64,000 nucleotides of DNA from Litorivita pollutaquae (GCF_003205515.1 NZ_KZ826489.1:62001-126000), one strand, 5' to 3'; shown: positions 26,698-36,853, counted from the first letter of the stretch. Made by a program: numbers and translations. Notes: a model not told the origin generated them from the sequence alone.

Positions 26698-27249
26698 TTA
26701 AGGGGCGGTATGGGCCTTACGCCGCGCGCCGACTGCAAATGCGCCCAAGCCGCCAAGCAGAAGCGCAAAACTGGCCGGTAGCGGAACTGCCGGATAGCTT
26801 TGCCACGACGCCTCGATTTGCTCAAGCTGCACCCATTCGTACAATGAAAGCGTCCAATGGCCAATAATATCATCTGCACCGTATTCTTCAAAACAGTCCG
26901 GCGGCGAATCATAGCCACAGCGATAGATCGGAATGTCGAAATCTGCTGTCAGGCTGTCGAAACGGTTGCTACCGATTGCGATGTCCAAGGTATATACCGC
27001 CGAAAGTTCAGCATACCAATTGCCGCCGCCGCCACTGCCATAATTGTAAGCCGCTGCGGTTAAGTTGTAGGTTTCATCAAGGGAAATTCGACCATCCCCA
27101 TTCAAATCCTCGGCGGAAAAACTGCCATCCATCAACCCGTAGGCACGGAAACTGACGTCGTGAACCTGCCGCGGCGCTGTCGTTGCCTGCCCCATCACGG
27201 GGACGATCGTGAGCGCCAGGGCGGCAGCCGCAGAACAATGAAACTTCAC
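26698..27249 (-). CDS. secreted VPLPA-CTERM protein with EF-hand-like loop
   Basis: A 183-residue exported protein. It has an N-terminal signal peptide (residues 1-22), an EF-hand-type calcium loop DLNGDGRISLDE (48-59) and a beta-rich central domain with two cysteines (YRCGYDSPPDCF). The C-terminal sorting tag VPLPASFALLLGGLGAFAVG is followed by basic residues (155-178). VPLPA-CTERM tags are read by an exosortase-type system in Rhodobacterales and correlate with exopolysaccharide loci. The GTG at 27249 has a strong AAGGAGGAT Shine-Dalgarno. No target or ligand is known. Confidence 0.85.
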   Translation of the reverse strand: MKFHCSAAAALALTIVPVMGQATTAPRQVHDVSFRAYGLMDGSFSAEDLNGDGRISLDETYNLTAAAYNYGSGGGGNWYAELSAVYTLDIAIGSNRFDSLTADFDIPIYRCGYDSPPDCFEEYGADDIIGHWTLSLYEWVQLEQIEASWQSYPAVPLPASFALLLGGLGAFAVGARRKAHTAP

Positions 27250-27404
27250 GGGTATCCTCCTTACTCATTCAAAAAACCATCTTTGGTTACGATGGAGACT
27301 TGGCTGACTTAAGAAAAGAGAAATACATCGCTAACGGGATTTTTTTTACCGATTGCTCCTCAAAGAGCAATAGATGCTGCTTTGCGCCCGGTAATGAGCG
27401 CGGC

Positions 27405-27435
27405 CAAAAAACGAAAACGCCCCCAAATGGGGGCG
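27405..27435 (-). terminator. rho-independent terminator of rpoD
   Basis: On the minus strand the hairpin CGCCCCC-ATTT-GGGGGCG (27435-27418) begins 7 bases after the rpoD stop and is followed by TTTTCGTTTTTT (27417-27406). Confidence 0.92.
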
Positions 27436-27442
27436 CTCTACA

Positions 27443-29455
27443 TCATTGATCCAAGAAACTGCGCAGCTTGCGTGATCGGCTCGGGTGCTTGAGCTTGCGA
27501 AGCGCCTTCGCCTCGATCTGCCGGATCCGTTCGCGGGTCACGCTGAACTGTTGGCCGACCTCTTCAAGAGTGTGGTCAGTGTTCATACCGATGCCAAACC
27601 GCATCCGCAGAACCCGTTCTTCGCGCGGCGTGAGTGAGGACAAAACCCGCGTTGTGGTTTCTTTGAGGTTCTCCTGAATGGCGCTATCCAGAGGCAGAAC
27701 CGCGTTCTTATCCTCGATGAAGTCGCCCAGCTGACTGTCTTCCTCGTCGCCAATTGGCGTCTCCAAGGAAATCGGCTCTTTGGCGATTTTCATCACCTTG
27801 CGCACTTTCTCAAGTGGCATTTGCAGCTTTTCAGCCAATTCTTCCGGCGTCGGTTCGCGGCCGATTTCATGCAACATCTGACGGCCAGTGCGGACCAATT
27901 TGTTGATCGTCTCGATCATGTGTACCGGAATACGGATGGTGCGGGCCTGATCGGCAATCGACCGGGTGATCGCCTGGCGGATCCACCATGTCGCATAGGT
28001 CGAGAATTTATACCCGCGCCGGTATTCGAACTTATCCACGGCCTTCATCAGGCCAATGTTGCCTTCCTGAATAAGATCAAGGAATTGCAAGCCGCGGTTG
28101 GTGTATTTCTTGGCAATCGAGATCACCAAACGCAGGTTCGCCTCGACCATTTCTTTCTTGGCCTGACGGGCTTCTTTTTCGCCCTTTTGAACCTGCTGCA
28201 CGATGCGGCGGAATTCTGAAATATCCAAACCGATATATTGACCGACCTGCGCCATATCGGCGCGCAATTCTTCGACTTTATCCGAAGAGCGTTCAATGAA
28301 CATCTGCCAACCGCGACCGGCCTTTTCGCCCATTTCTTCAAGCCATGCAGGATCAAGCTCCCGGCCCCGATAGGCGTCGACAAATTCGCGGCGGTTGATC
28401 CGTGCCTGATCCGCCAATTTCACCATGGCGCTGTCGATCTGCATGATCCGGCGGTTGATGCCGTAGAGCTGATCGATCAAGGCCTCGATCCGGTTGTTGT
28501 GCAGGTGCAACCCGTTGACCAATTCAACAATCTCGGAGCGCAGCTTTTGATAGGTGGCCTCGTCCTTATCCGAAAAACTGTCGTCTTCGTTCAAGGTTGC
28601 GGAAATCCGGCTGTCCTGCATTGCCGACAGACGCGCGTAATCATCGGCAATGCGGTCGAGGGTTTCCAACACCGTTGGTTTCAACGCCGCTTCCATGGCC
28701 GCGAGGCTCATATTGGCCTGTTCATCCTCATCGTCGTCATCGTCATCGGCGATGGGATTGCCGTCCGCGTCGAGCTCTTGCTTGCTTTCCTCGCTCGCAG
28801 CGGGGGTCGCAACACCGCCGGCTGCCGCGCCGCCGGGGGCCGCGCCGACATTCGCCGCAACAACAGGCGCGCCGTCTTCTTCCTCGCCCATCTGGTCGCC
28901 AAATGTGGTCTCCAGATCGATCACATCGCGCAACAAAATGTCCTCGGACAAAAGTTCGTCGCGCCAAATGGTAATCGCCTGGAAGGTCAGCGGGCTCTCA
29001 CACAGCCCGAGGATCATCGTATTGCGACCCGCCTCGATGCGTTTGGCAATCGCGATCTCGCCTTCGCGCGACAAAAGCTCCACCGAGCCCATCTCACGCA
29101 GATACATCCGCACCGGATCATCGGTCCGGTCCAATTTCTCGGAGGTGCCCGAGGACAATGTGACATCGCGGTTGGAACTGGCATCGACCACAGCGGTCGA
29201 TTTGCCGTCTTCTTCCTCTGCGTCTTCATCCTCAATGATGTTGATGCCCATTTCCGACAGCATCGACATCACATCTTCAATTTGTTCCGAACTCACCTGA
29301 TCGGGGGGCAGAACCTGATTGAGCTGATCGTAGGTAATATAGCCTTTTTCACGCGCCTCCGCGATCATCTTCTTGACCGCAGCTTGGCTCATGTCGAGCG
29401 AACCCTCGGCGTCCTGATCGTCGGTCTTGGCGTCGTCGTTGTCTTTGGCGGCCAT
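27443..29455 (-). CDS. rpoD: primary sigma factor RpoD
   Basis: A 670-residue vegetative sigma-70. Region 1.1 is at the N-terminus, followed by the non-conserved acidic region including a run of aspartates ([10 protein letters not shown]) and an Ala/Gly-rich linker. Regions 2.1-2.4 ([40 protein letters not shown]), region 3 and region 4.2 ([20 protein letters not shown]) are intact. AGGAG upstream supports the ATG at 29455. dnaG is upstream on the same strand with a 286-base gap, the classic dnaG-rpoD macromolecular-synthesis pair. Confidence 0.97.
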   Translation of the reverse strand: MAAKDNDDAKTDDQDAEGSLDMSQAAVKKMIAEAREKGYITYDQLNQVLPPDQVSSEQIEDVMSMLSEMGINIIEDEDAEEEDGKSTAVVDASSNRDVTLSSGTSEKLDRTDDPVRMYLREMGSVELLSREGEIAIAKRIEAGRNTMILGLCESPLTFQAITIWRDELLSEDILLRDVIDLETTFGDQMGEEEDGAPVVAANVGAAPGGAAAGGVATPAASEESKQELDADGNPIADDDDDDEDEQANMSLAAMEAALKPTVLETLDRIADDYARLSAMQDSRISATLNEDDSFSDKDEATYQKLRSEIVELVNGLHLHNNRIEALIDQLYGINRRIMQIDSAMVKLADQARINRREFVDAYRGRELDPAWLEEMGEKAGRGWQMFIERSSDKVEELRADMAQVGQYIGLDISEFRRIVQQVQKGEKEARQAKKEMVEANLRLVISIAKKYTNRGLQFLDLIQEGNIGLMKAVDKFEYRRGYKFSTYATWWIRQAITRSIADQARTIRIPVHMIETINKLVRTGRQMLHEIGREPTPEELAEKLQMPLEKVRKVMKIAKEPISLETPIGDEEDSQLGDFIEDKNAVLPLDSAIQENLKETTTRVLSSLTPREERVLRMRFGIGMNTDHTLEEVGQQFSVTRERIRQIEAKALRKLKHPSRSRKLRSFLDQ

Positions 29456-29741
29456 ATGGTGCTCCTGCGCTAGCGCTTTGGCGGGCGGGTGATTCGATTC
29501 GTTTAATCCGAATCAATAACGCGGATCATGCTGATTCGCACGTCCCGAGTAGCCCGATTTGTTTACCGAATCGTCATCATGCTCGTGCCCCGTGGCAAAT
29601 AGGGCGCGTTTTGTGTCCGTCGAGGCCGAAATTCCCGGGTTTCGCCGCAGAAATACGCCTGTCGGCCCCCAAATCTCGTCTCGCACATTTTAAATAATCT
29701 CCATCGGGGGCTCTCTTTGCCCCATGTCCGGGCCTGACCGG

Positions 29742-32207
29742 TTAGCGTTTTTTCTCAAACCGGATGGTTTGCATCAACGCATCCAAAGCCGAGCGCTCAT
29801 CACGGTTGATCGGCGCGCCATTCTCGCCCATGTCATATTCGGCGCGGTCCTCTTGCTGGCTGCGTGCGGCACGGTCATGTGCCTCGGTGGCCTGTGCCAA
29901 CCGCCATGTCAAAGTCTCGTCTTCAACATGAATGAATTCCTCTTCCGCCTCACGGCGCTCTGCCTCCAACCCGCGAGCGGCTTCCAGTTTTGCCAATTCC
30001 TCGGCCAATGTCATTTGCGCGCGATCCAGATCGCCGGGTCGACGCACGGGCGGGCAAATGCGGACATGGGGCTGCGCCATCAACCGATCAAGAGGCTCCC
30101 GACCAATTATTTCGCAAATCCGCTGCCAAAGCACCTCTGCAGCAGGATTGCGAGGCCCTGCGGCCAATACCGCAGGAATGCCGCCCGCACTGTCGTCGAT
30201 CCGGTCCGGCGCAACCGCCCCAAGCCTCGGCGGCGCATTGGACGGCGCATCCGGCACCCGGAGGCTTTCGGCAAACCGCGCCGCGACCGCCTCTTCGCCG
30301 GCGGCTTCGGGGCCGGTGTGATCCATATCGCCCTCGATTGCATAGGCATCTTCGGGGATCATCTCAAAGGGCATGTCGGCCATCTGCGGCATCTCGTCAG
30401 CGAACCCGTCGGGATCAGGCGCCGCGCCATAAACCGCATCATAATCCACCGGTGGATAGGATGGAGAAGCCGCATCCGCAGGTAGCGCCCGCACGCCAGA
30501 CGCGGCACCGGACTGCGGATCACCATCCTTCGCCGCAGCCTCAACCGCTGGCCCGTGCTGCGCGGTGTTCGGCGCCGGAGCAGAGGCCGGCACAGGCGCA
30601 GAGGAGGCGCATTGTAAAACCGCCGCCTCGGCATGTTCCAAAATCAGGTTGCGCAGGGGGGCGTGATCGGCGCCAAGGCACTCCAAGCGCGCAATACGGC
30701 GGCGAAATTCCGGCAGGATCTGCGGCGTGGCAATCACGGTGGCAAGAATCACCGCCTCGCGGATACGGTCTTGGGTGCGCGCATCTGTGCCCACCAGAAC
30801 GGAGGCCTTTGTGCCCGACGTTGCAGGTTCGGGCGGCGGCTGCCATTTTCCCTTCGCCCCCGCACGGCGCGGCGTCCATGGTTTTGATCCGGCCCCATGG
30901 GTCGCACCGCCCGGCCCGCGCCGGCCCCGAAACAATTGCCAGCGCAAATCTTTGATCGCCTCGCCATAATGGCGACGGATCGACGGGTCGCGGATCAATT
31001 TGATCTTGTCCCGCAGCACTTTATCCAGTGCCGCCTTGCGTTCTGGACTGTCGAAAACCTTTCCTTCGGTCTCGCGGCGCCACAGTAAATCCACCATCGG
31101 GACAGCGCCCTCAATCACCGCCTGCATGGCCCCTGCCCCTTCGGCCCGGATCACATCATCGGGATCTTTGCCCTCTGGCATGATCGCAAACCGCAAGGAT
31201 TTACCCGCTTCCAACAGCGGCAGCGCCAAATCGACAACCCGCATCGCCGCACGCAGCCCCGCCGCATCGCCGTCCAAGGCAATCACCGGTTCGGGCGAAA
31301 TCCGCCACAACAGCGCCAGTTGGTTCTCCGTCACCGCCGTGCCCAAGGGCGCGACCGATGCGCCAAATCCGGCCTCGGACAAGGAAATTACATCCATATA
31401 GCCTTCGGCCACGATCAAGGGCTGCCCCTTGCCTGCCGCCTCGCGCGCGGGGCCGTGGTTATAAAGCGAACGCCCCTTGTCGAACAATTCGGTTTCGGGC
31501 GAGTTCAGATATTTGGCGTTGTCCCCCGGATCCATCGCCCGCCCGCCAAAGGCAATGGCGCGGCCACGCGCATCGCGGATCGGGAAGATGATGCGATTGC
31601 GAAACGTGTCATAGGGTTTCTTGCCCTTGGCAGAGGCTTTGGCCAGCCCAGCGCCGAGGATCAACTCTTCGGGCACCGATTTCGCCGTCAGATGATCCCA
31701 CAGGTTTTGCCAACCGTCCGGCGCAAATCCGATGCCAAAACGCTCTTGCGCCGCGCCGTCCAATCCGCGCCGCGCCAGATAATCGCGCGCCGGTCCCGCA
31801 GCCGAGGTGCGTAATTGAAGGCGGAAAAACTGCACCGCCATTTCCATGACTTCGACAAGCTGCGTGCGCTTGTCGGCCTTTTGCTGCGCCTGCGGATCGC
31901 GGGCGGGCATTTGCATGCCGCTTTCTTCGGCGAGGATTTTCACCGCCTCCATGAAATCGACATTCTCGGTTTCGCGGATAAAGGTAATCGCATCGCCTTT
32001 GGCCTGACAGCCAAAACAATAATAATAGCCCTTGCGGTCATCGACGTGGAAAGAGGCGGATTTTTCTTGGTGAAACGGGCATGGCGCCCACATGTCGCCC
32101 TTGCCTTGATTGGATTTGCGCGGATCCCACATGACTTTGCGCCCGACGACCTGACTAAGCGAGGTTCGGCTGCGCAACTCGTCCAAGAATCCGGGTGGTA
32201 GGCTCAT
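29742..32207 (-). CDS. dnaG: DNA primase DnaG with long C-terminal linker insertion
   Basis: An 821-residue primase making RNA primers at replication forks. The zinc-binding domain (CPFHQEKSASFHV, YYCFGCQAKGDAITF) and TOPRIM catalytic centre (LIVAEGYMDVISL, VIALDGDAAGLRAAMR, EGKDPDDVIRAEG) are intact. A C-terminal helicase-interaction region ends the protein. Between the core and the C-terminal domain lies a roughly 150-residue low-complexity stretch rich in Ala, Pro, Asp and Glu, making the protein much longer than the E. coli enzyme (581 residues). ATG at 32207 (MSLPPGFLDEL) is preferred to a GTG six bases upstream. Confidence 0.95.
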   Translation of the reverse strand: MSLPPGFLDELRSRTSLSQVVGRKVMWDPRKSNQGKGDMWAPCPFHQEKSASFHVDDRKGYYYCFGCQAKGDAITFIRETENVDFMEAVKILAEESGMQMPARDPQAQQKADKRTQLVEVMEMAVQFFRLQLRTSAAGPARDYLARRGLDGAAQERFGIGFAPDGWQNLWDHLTAKSVPEELILGAGLAKASAKGKKPYDTFRNRIIFPIRDARGRAIAFGGRAMDPGDNAKYLNSPETELFDKGRSLYNHGPAREAAGKGQPLIVAEGYMDVISLSEAGFGASVAPLGTAVTENQLALLWRISPEPVIALDGDAAGLRAAMRVVDLALPLLEAGKSLRFAIMPEGKDPDDVIRAEGAGAMQAVIEGAVPMVDLLWRRETEGKVFDSPERKAALDKVLRDKIKLIRDPSIRRHYGEAIKDLRWQLFRGRRGPGGATHGAGSKPWTPRRAGAKGKWQPPPEPATSGTKASVLVGTDARTQDRIREAVILATVIATPQILPEFRRRIARLECLGADHAPLRNLILEHAEAAVLQCASSAPVPASAPAPNTAQHGPAVEAAAKDGDPQSGAASGVRALPADAASPSYPPVDYDAVYGAAPDPDGFADEMPQMADMPFEMIPEDAYAIEGDMDHTGPEAAGEEAVAARFAESLRVPDAPSNAPPRLGAVAPDRIDDSAGGIPAVLAAGPRNPAAEVLWQRICEIIGREPLDRLMAQPHVRICPPVRRPGDLDRAQMTLAEELAKLEAARGLEAERREAEEEFIHVEDETLTWRLAQATEAHDRAARSQQEDRAEYDMGENGAPINRDERSALDALMQTIRFEKKR

Positions 32208-32332
32208 GCCCACTATATTGGCACGCGCGCGCGCAGAGTCTAGAGCCCAGCGCGGGCAGAAAGGCGCATTGCCCTCCCTGCCCGCGAGGTTTCTGTGGAT
32301 AACCCCCGCGCAAGCGCGCGCGGGTCGAAACG

Positions 32333-33787
32333 CTACAACCCCTTGGCGCGGTAGCTCGCAGCGACCTTTTCGATCGCCACCAAATAGGCCGCCGTGCGCA
32401 AATCCTCGACATCATCGCGCCCGTGCCAGACCGTGCGCATGGCTTGGTAGGCGATGCGCATCGTGTCATCGAGCCCCGAACGCACCAGTTCCAATTCATC
32501 CGCGCCGCGCAGGTATTTCTCGCGAAAGCCGTCGGACACCGACCATGTGCGCCCCATCACTTCGGAAAGCTGCTCCAATTCGTCAATCACCAATTGGTGA
32601 CGCGCCTCTTCTTGCCGGCGCTGCATCCGGCCAAAGCGGATATGCGACAGGTTCTTGACCCATTCAAAATAGGAGACCGTCACCCCGCCCGCATTGGCAT
32701 ACATGTCGGGAATGATCACCACGCCCTTTTTGCGCAGGATATCGTCCGCCCCCGCCGTGACCGGGCCATTGGCCGCCTCGATGATCAGCTTGGCATTGAT
32801 CCGCTCGGCGTTTGTCAGATTGATCACCCCCTCAAGCGCCGCGGGGATCAAAATATCACAAGCCTCTTCCAGGACCTCCGCGCCCTCTTTGGCATGGACC
32901 GCGTCAGGGTATCCCTCCACGCCACCGTGCTTGACGATCCAATCACGCACAGCATCGACATTCAGACCCTCGGGGTCATGCAGGGCACCGTCATGTTCGA
33001 TGATCCCGATGATCTTCGCCCCGTCCTCTTCGGACAGAAACTTCGCCGCGTGATAGCCCACATTACCCAAACCCTGCACGATGATCCGTTGATCACCCAG
33101 TTTGCCGACCAGGTTGGCCGCAGCAATATCGGCAGGATGGCGGAAGAACTCGCGCAGTGCATATTGCACCCCGCGCCCCGTCGCCTCGACCCGTCCGGCG
33201 ATGCCCCCCGCATTGAGCGGCTTGCCGGTCACGCAGGCCTTGGCGTTGATGTCCGTGGTATTCATCCGCGCGTATTGATCTGCAATCCATGCCATCTCGC
33301 GCTCGCCAGTGCCCATATCGGGGGCGGGCACGTTTTGGCTGGGATGAATCAAATCGCGTTTGGCCAGTTCATAAGCAAACCGGCGGGTGATCTGTTCCAA
33401 CTCGTGCTCGTCATACATCCGTGGATCAATGCAAAGCCCCCCTTTGGAGCCACCAAACGGCGCCTCAACCAGCGCACATTTATAGGTCATCAATGCCGCC
33501 AAAGCTTCGACCTCGTCCTGATGAACGCTGAGCGCATAGCGTATGCCGCCCTTGACCGGCTCCATGTGATCCGAATGCACCGACCGGTATCCTGTAAAGG
33601 TCTGGACCTTGCCACGTAGGCGCACGCCGAACCGCACCGTATAGGTCGCATTGCAGACGCGGATTTTCTCCTCAAGCCCGGGGGCGAGGTCCATCAACGC
33701 CACTGCACGATTGAACATCAAATCCACACTTTCGCGGAAACTCGGCTCGCTCATTTCTTGAACCTCAATCACATCTAAAACACTCAT
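32333..33787 (-). CDS. Glu/Leu/Phe/Val dehydrogenase (glutamate dehydrogenase)
   Basis: A 484-residue amino-acid dehydrogenase, most likely glutamate dehydrogenase, interconverting glutamate and 2-oxoglutarate plus ammonia. Signatures are PVKGGIRYA with the substrate lysine, LVEAPFGGSKGG with the catalytic lysine, NVPAPDMGTGEREMAW, and the dinucleotide fold IIVQGLGNVGYHAAKFL. The C-terminal MYANAGGVTVSYFEWVKN is typical. GAGGAG lies 8 bases before the ATG at 33787; ATG at 33793 is too close to it. Confidence 0.93.
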   Translation of the reverse strand: MSVLDVIEVQEMSEPSFRESVDLMFNRAVALMDLAPGLEEKIRVCNATYTVRFGVRLRGKVQTFTGYRSVHSDHMEPVKGGIRYALSVHQDEVEALAALMTYKCALVEAPFGGSKGGLCIDPRMYDEHELEQITRRFAYELAKRDLIHPSQNVPAPDMGTGEREMAWIADQYARMNTTDINAKACVTGKPLNAGGIAGRVEATGRGVQYALREFFRHPADIAAANLVGKLGDQRIIVQGLGNVGYHAAKFLSEEDGAKIIGIIEHDGALHDPEGLNVDAVRDWIVKHGGVEGYPDAVHAKEGAEVLEEACDILIPAALEGVINLTNAERINAKLIIEAANGPVTAGADDILRKKGVVIIPDMYANAGGVTVSYFEWVKNLSHIRFGRMQRRQEEARHQLVIDELEQLSEVMGRTWSVSDGFREKYLRGADELELVRSGLDDTMRIAYQAMRTVWHGRDDVEDLRTAAYLVAIEKVAASYRAKGL

Positions 33788-34219
33788 CACCATTTCTCCT
33801 CATTGCGGCCGAATCGCTCCGCGCCATTGGCCTGCCGCCCCGCAGGCGGGAACAGACGTTGCCTTGCAAATAGTGACTTCAACACATGAGAAGAAGGTTA
33901 ATGCCAAATCCATCCGGGTCGAGACATTTTTTGGTCTGGTTAACGTTTAAGTTATCTTTGCGCGGCAGGCCTGCAGCCGAATCACCCTGCGGCAGATGGA
34001 AATATGCGCGGGGCTGCCTCAATTGCTCTGGATCGTTTCCCCCTTGAAAACAATGACCTTCGCACCCCCTCAATGTCATTTAATTTGCCTGTAAAGCTCT
34101 CGTTTTGGGCACCCCGACGCCCCATTCTCGCCACACTGGTTGCGCATATATTAGGGGTGCGAAAAGCGTCCATTGCGGCAGAATCCCGATGTGATGCGAA
34201 ACGAGTAAAGGGCATTGAA
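33788..34219. other. divergent intergenic region, gdh / TadG-like
   Basis: 432 bases without a convincing gene. It must contain the promoters of both divergent genes. An AT-rich patch GTTAACGTTTAAG lies near 33935-33950, but no full CtrA site (TTAA-N7-TTAA) was found. Confidence 0.5.
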
Positions 34220-35686
34220 ATGAAACGGACAGCTTTCGGGGCAAAGAAGCAGCAGGCGTTGGGTGACGCATGCCGCATTCAAGACAAGGCTTTTCTAAAG
34301 AACTTTGTGCGCGGCGAAGACGGCACAATGGTGGCTTTGGCTGTTTATATCTTTCTTGCTATGATGGTCGTCGGAGGCATTGGGGTTGACCTAATGGCAT
34401 TCGAGATGAACCGCACCCGTTTGCAACATACTTTGGACCGCGCGGTGCTTGCAGCGGCGGACATTGATCAGACATTGACGCCCGAAGATGTGGTCACCGA
34501 CTACTTCCAAAAATCGGGAATGGAGCAATTCCTCTCGGATGTGCAAGTAGATCAGGGCGTCAACTATCGCACAGTATCCGCCCGCGCCACCGCCCGTGTC
34601 AAAACCCAATTCATCCATATGGTCGGCATCGACACATTCGAGGCCCCCGCTTACGGCGCGGCCGAAGAAAGAATCGGCAATGTGGAAATTTCGCTGGTGC
34701 TCGATGTGTCCGGTTCGATGAAAAATAACAACCGTTTGCCGAACCTGCGCACCGCCGCGAAAACCTTCGTGGACACTGTGATCCGCGACGAAAACGAAGA
34801 CCGCATTTCGTTGAGCATCGTGCCCTATTCGGAACATGTGAACGTCGGCGAAGAGATCTTTGACCTCATCCCGAACACCAACCACCGCCATGATTTCAGC
34901 CATTGCGTCGAAATGCGCAACAGCGATTTCAGCTCCACCACAATCAGCAGTTCGTATCGCTATGACCAGATGCAGCACTTCACCTGGAACTATGACGGGC
35001 GCAACAACTTGCTTGAAGATTCGGTCTGCCCGCTTCCGCTCTCCAGCCGGCACAACCGGTCGCGGTCTGACAACGAGATCACGGCCTATAGCCAGGATGC
35101 ATCGGCCCTGAAGGCGCAGATCGACTCGCTGACGCCGATCTCGGGCACCGCAATCTATCAGGGCATGAAATGGGGTGTGGCGCTGCTTGATCCTTCGACC
35201 CAAGGCATCGTCTCGGGGCTGACCTCGAATGGAAACGCCGATCCCGCCTTTGACGGGCGCCCGAAATCCTACAGCGACGTCGAAACCCTCAAAACAGTCA
35301 TCTTGATGACCGATGGCGAGAACACAGGGACAAAACGGATTGCCGATTGGGCTTATGACAGCGAAAGCGACTACGTACATTGGGACAATTACAACTTTAA
35401 CTACTACCTGTATAACCATGTGCGCAGCTACCGCCGCAGCAACTACTACTACACCACATATCAACGCTCTGAAGGCGACGCATTTCTCCACAACGTGTGC
35501 GAGGCCGCAAAGGACAAGGGCATTATAATCTGGTCGATCGGTTTCGAAGTGACCGACACCGGCGCCAATGTCATGGAAGATTGCGCCTCGTCTCCGAGCC
35601 ACTTCTTCCGGGTTGAAGGCATCGAAATCGAAGAAGCGTTCAAATCCATTGCACGCCAAATCAACCAGCTGAGATTGACCCAATGA
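34220..35686 (+). CDS. TadG-like protein with von Willebrand A domain
   Basis: A 488-residue TadE/TadG-family protein. It has a cytoplasmic N-terminus, one transmembrane helix (about residues 36-58, EDGTMVALAVYIFLAMMVV) and an extracytoplasmic region with a VWA domain. The MIDAS motif DVSGSM is at 162-167, with a later TDGEN segment. A Tyr/Asn-rich insert follows. In Flp/Tad systems TadG is a minor pilin-associated envelope protein. Its ATG has AAAGGG upstream. Its stop overlaps the next gene's start (ATGA), so three genes form one operon. Confidence 0.85.
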   Translation: MKRTAFGAKKQQALGDACRIQDKAFLKNFVRGEDGTMVALAVYIFLAMMVVGGIGVDLMAFEMNRTRLQHTLDRAVLAAADIDQTLTPEDVVTDYFQKSGMEQFLSDVQVDQGVNYRTVSARATARVKTQFIHMVGIDTFEAPAYGAAEERIGNVEISLVLDVSGSMKNNNRLPNLRTAAKTFVDTVIRDENEDRISLSIVPYSEHVNVGEEIFDLIPNTNHRHDFSHCVEMRNSDFSSTTISSSYRYDQMQHFTWNYDGRNNLLEDSVCPLPLSSRHNRSRSDNEITAYSQDASALKAQIDSLTPISGTAIYQGMKWGVALLDPSTQGIVSGLTSNGNADPAFDGRPKSYSDVETLKTVILMTDGENTGTKRIADWAYDSESDYVHWDNYNFNYYLYNHVRSYRRSNYYYTTYQRSEGDAFLHNVCEAAKDKGIIIWSIGFEVTDTGANVMEDCASSPSHFFRVEGIEIEEAFKSIARQINQLRLTQ

Positions 35687-36219
35687 TCTGGTCCTTGAAA
35701 AAACGCCTCGGCGGGTTCCGCCGCCGAGAAGACGGGACAGCAACGCTCGAATTCGCCATCATGTTTCCGATGTTTGTTTTCATGTTGCTCTCCGGGGTCG
35801 AGATCGGGATGATCAACTTTCGCCATTCGCTGCTCGAACGCGGATTGGACATGGCCGTGCGTGACTTGCGCATCGGGCCAACCTTTGCCCCGTCCCACGG
35901 CGAGCTGAAGGAAAGCGTTTGCACCTATGCGGGGTTCCTCCCCAACTGCACAAACAGCCTGAAACTGGAAATGGTGCAGGTGGATATGCGCAACTATACC
36001 TCGATGCCGGGCGACAGCGACTGCACCGACAAGGCCGATGAAGTCTCGCCTGTGCGGAATTTTAAGGCCGGCGGCGCAAACACCACAATGGTTCTGCGCG
36101 CCTGTTTCAAATTTGATCCGGTCTTCCCCCTGTCCGGCTTGGGCAAGGATCTCGCCACCCAAGACGGCGGACAGGCCGCGATGATCGCAACCACTGCCTA
36201 TGTGCAAGAACCGAGGTAA
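35683..36219 (+). CDS. TadE-like pseudopilin
   Basis: A 178-residue protein with a basic N-terminus and a TadE-type motif EDGTATLEFAIMFPMFVFML (residues 16-35). This includes the conserved Glu of the prepilin hydrophobic segment, and the rest is an extracytoplasmic domain with paired cysteines. TadE proteins are minor pseudopilins processed by TadV. It overlaps the TadG-like gene by 4 bases. Confidence 0.84.
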   Translation: MIWSLKKRLGGFRRREDGTATLEFAIMFPMFVFMLLSGVEIGMINFRHSLLERGLDMAVRDLRIGPTFAPSHGELKESVCTYAGFLPNCTNSLKLEMVQVDMRNYTSMPGDSDCTDKADEVSPVRNFKAGGANTTMVLRACFKFDPVFPLSGLGKDLATQDGGQAAMIATTAYVQEPR

Positions 36220-36224
36220 GCGAG

Positions 36225-36803
36225 ATGGATGACATGACCCCGACGCCAGCCCCCGGCCCCGTCGCAGCGATCAGCGCCCAGTTGCGCCGTTTCAAAAACG
36301 AAACCCGCGCCTCCGTGGCCGTCGAAACCGCGATGATCCTGCCGATCCTGTTCTGGGCCTTCATGGCCTCCTACGGGTTCTTCGACGCCTATCGCCAACG
36401 CTCGGTCGCGGAAAAAGCTGCCTTCACCATCGCGGATATGCTCAGCCGCGAAACCCTCAACATCAACAATATCTACCTCAACAACACGCATGAATTGCTG
36501 GGTTTCCTGACGCGCACCAACAATCCGCAACTGCGCGTTTCGGTGGTGCGTTGGGATGAATCGGATGACACCTATAAGGTCATTTGGTCCGAAGGGCGCG
36601 GCGGGCGCGGCGGGCTTGCCGAAGGCCCGATCGCGGATTGGGACGACAGGCTGCCGAATATGCCCGACACCGACCGGTTGATCGTGGTTGAAACCGGTGT
36701 GCACTTCAAACCGGTTTTCAAAATCGGCATTGATGAGCACGATATGGAAAGCTTCGTCTTCTCGCGCCCGCGCTTTGCGCCGCAACTGAAGTGGGAAAGC
36801 TAA
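36225..36803 (+). CDS. TadE-like pseudopilin, second copy
   Basis: A 192-residue paralogue of the preceding gene. A longer cytoplasmic leader precedes the TadE motif ASVAVETAMILPILFWAF (about residues 29-46), and the remaining extracytoplasmic part lacks cysteines. It begins 5 bases after the previous stop and ends the operon at a strong terminator. Confidence 0.82.
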   Translation: MDDMTPTPAPGPVAAISAQLRRFKNETRASVAVETAMILPILFWAFMASYGFFDAYRQRSVAEKAAFTIADMLSRETLNINNIYLNNTHELLGFLTRTNNPQLRVSVVRWDESDDTYKVIWSEGRGGRGGLAEGPIADWDDRLPNMPDTDRLIVVETGVHFKPVFKIGIDEHDMESFVFSRPRFAPQLKWES

Positions 36804-36827
36804 GCCGCCGCCCCTAAGAGCAAAGCC

Positions 36828-36853
36828 AAAGGCAGGTCGCAAGACCTGCCTTT
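36828..36853 (+). terminator. rho-independent terminator of the TadG/TadE operon
   Basis: Perfect 11-bp arms AAAGGCAGGTC / GACCTGCCTTT with a GCAA tetraloop, ending in TTTTG. It lies 25 bases after the last TadE-like stop. Confidence 0.92.

Noticed and set aside
27352-27371. ATTGCTC/GAGCAAT hairpin upstream of the VPLPA-CTERM gene
   Set aside because: The T run precedes rather than follows the stem on the plus strand, and A residues follow on the minus strand, so it is not a terminator; no regulator is suggested.
28238-29473. 411-codon open frame on the plus strand
   Set aside because: Antisense to rpoD; no family signature.
29491-29514. GATTCG/CGAATC inverted repeat upstream of rpoD
   Set aside because: Short arms, common in GC-rich promoters, with no supporting regulator or conservation evidence.
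34391-35743. 450-codon open frame on the minus strand
   Set aside because: Antisense to the TadG-like gene and low-complexity in composition.
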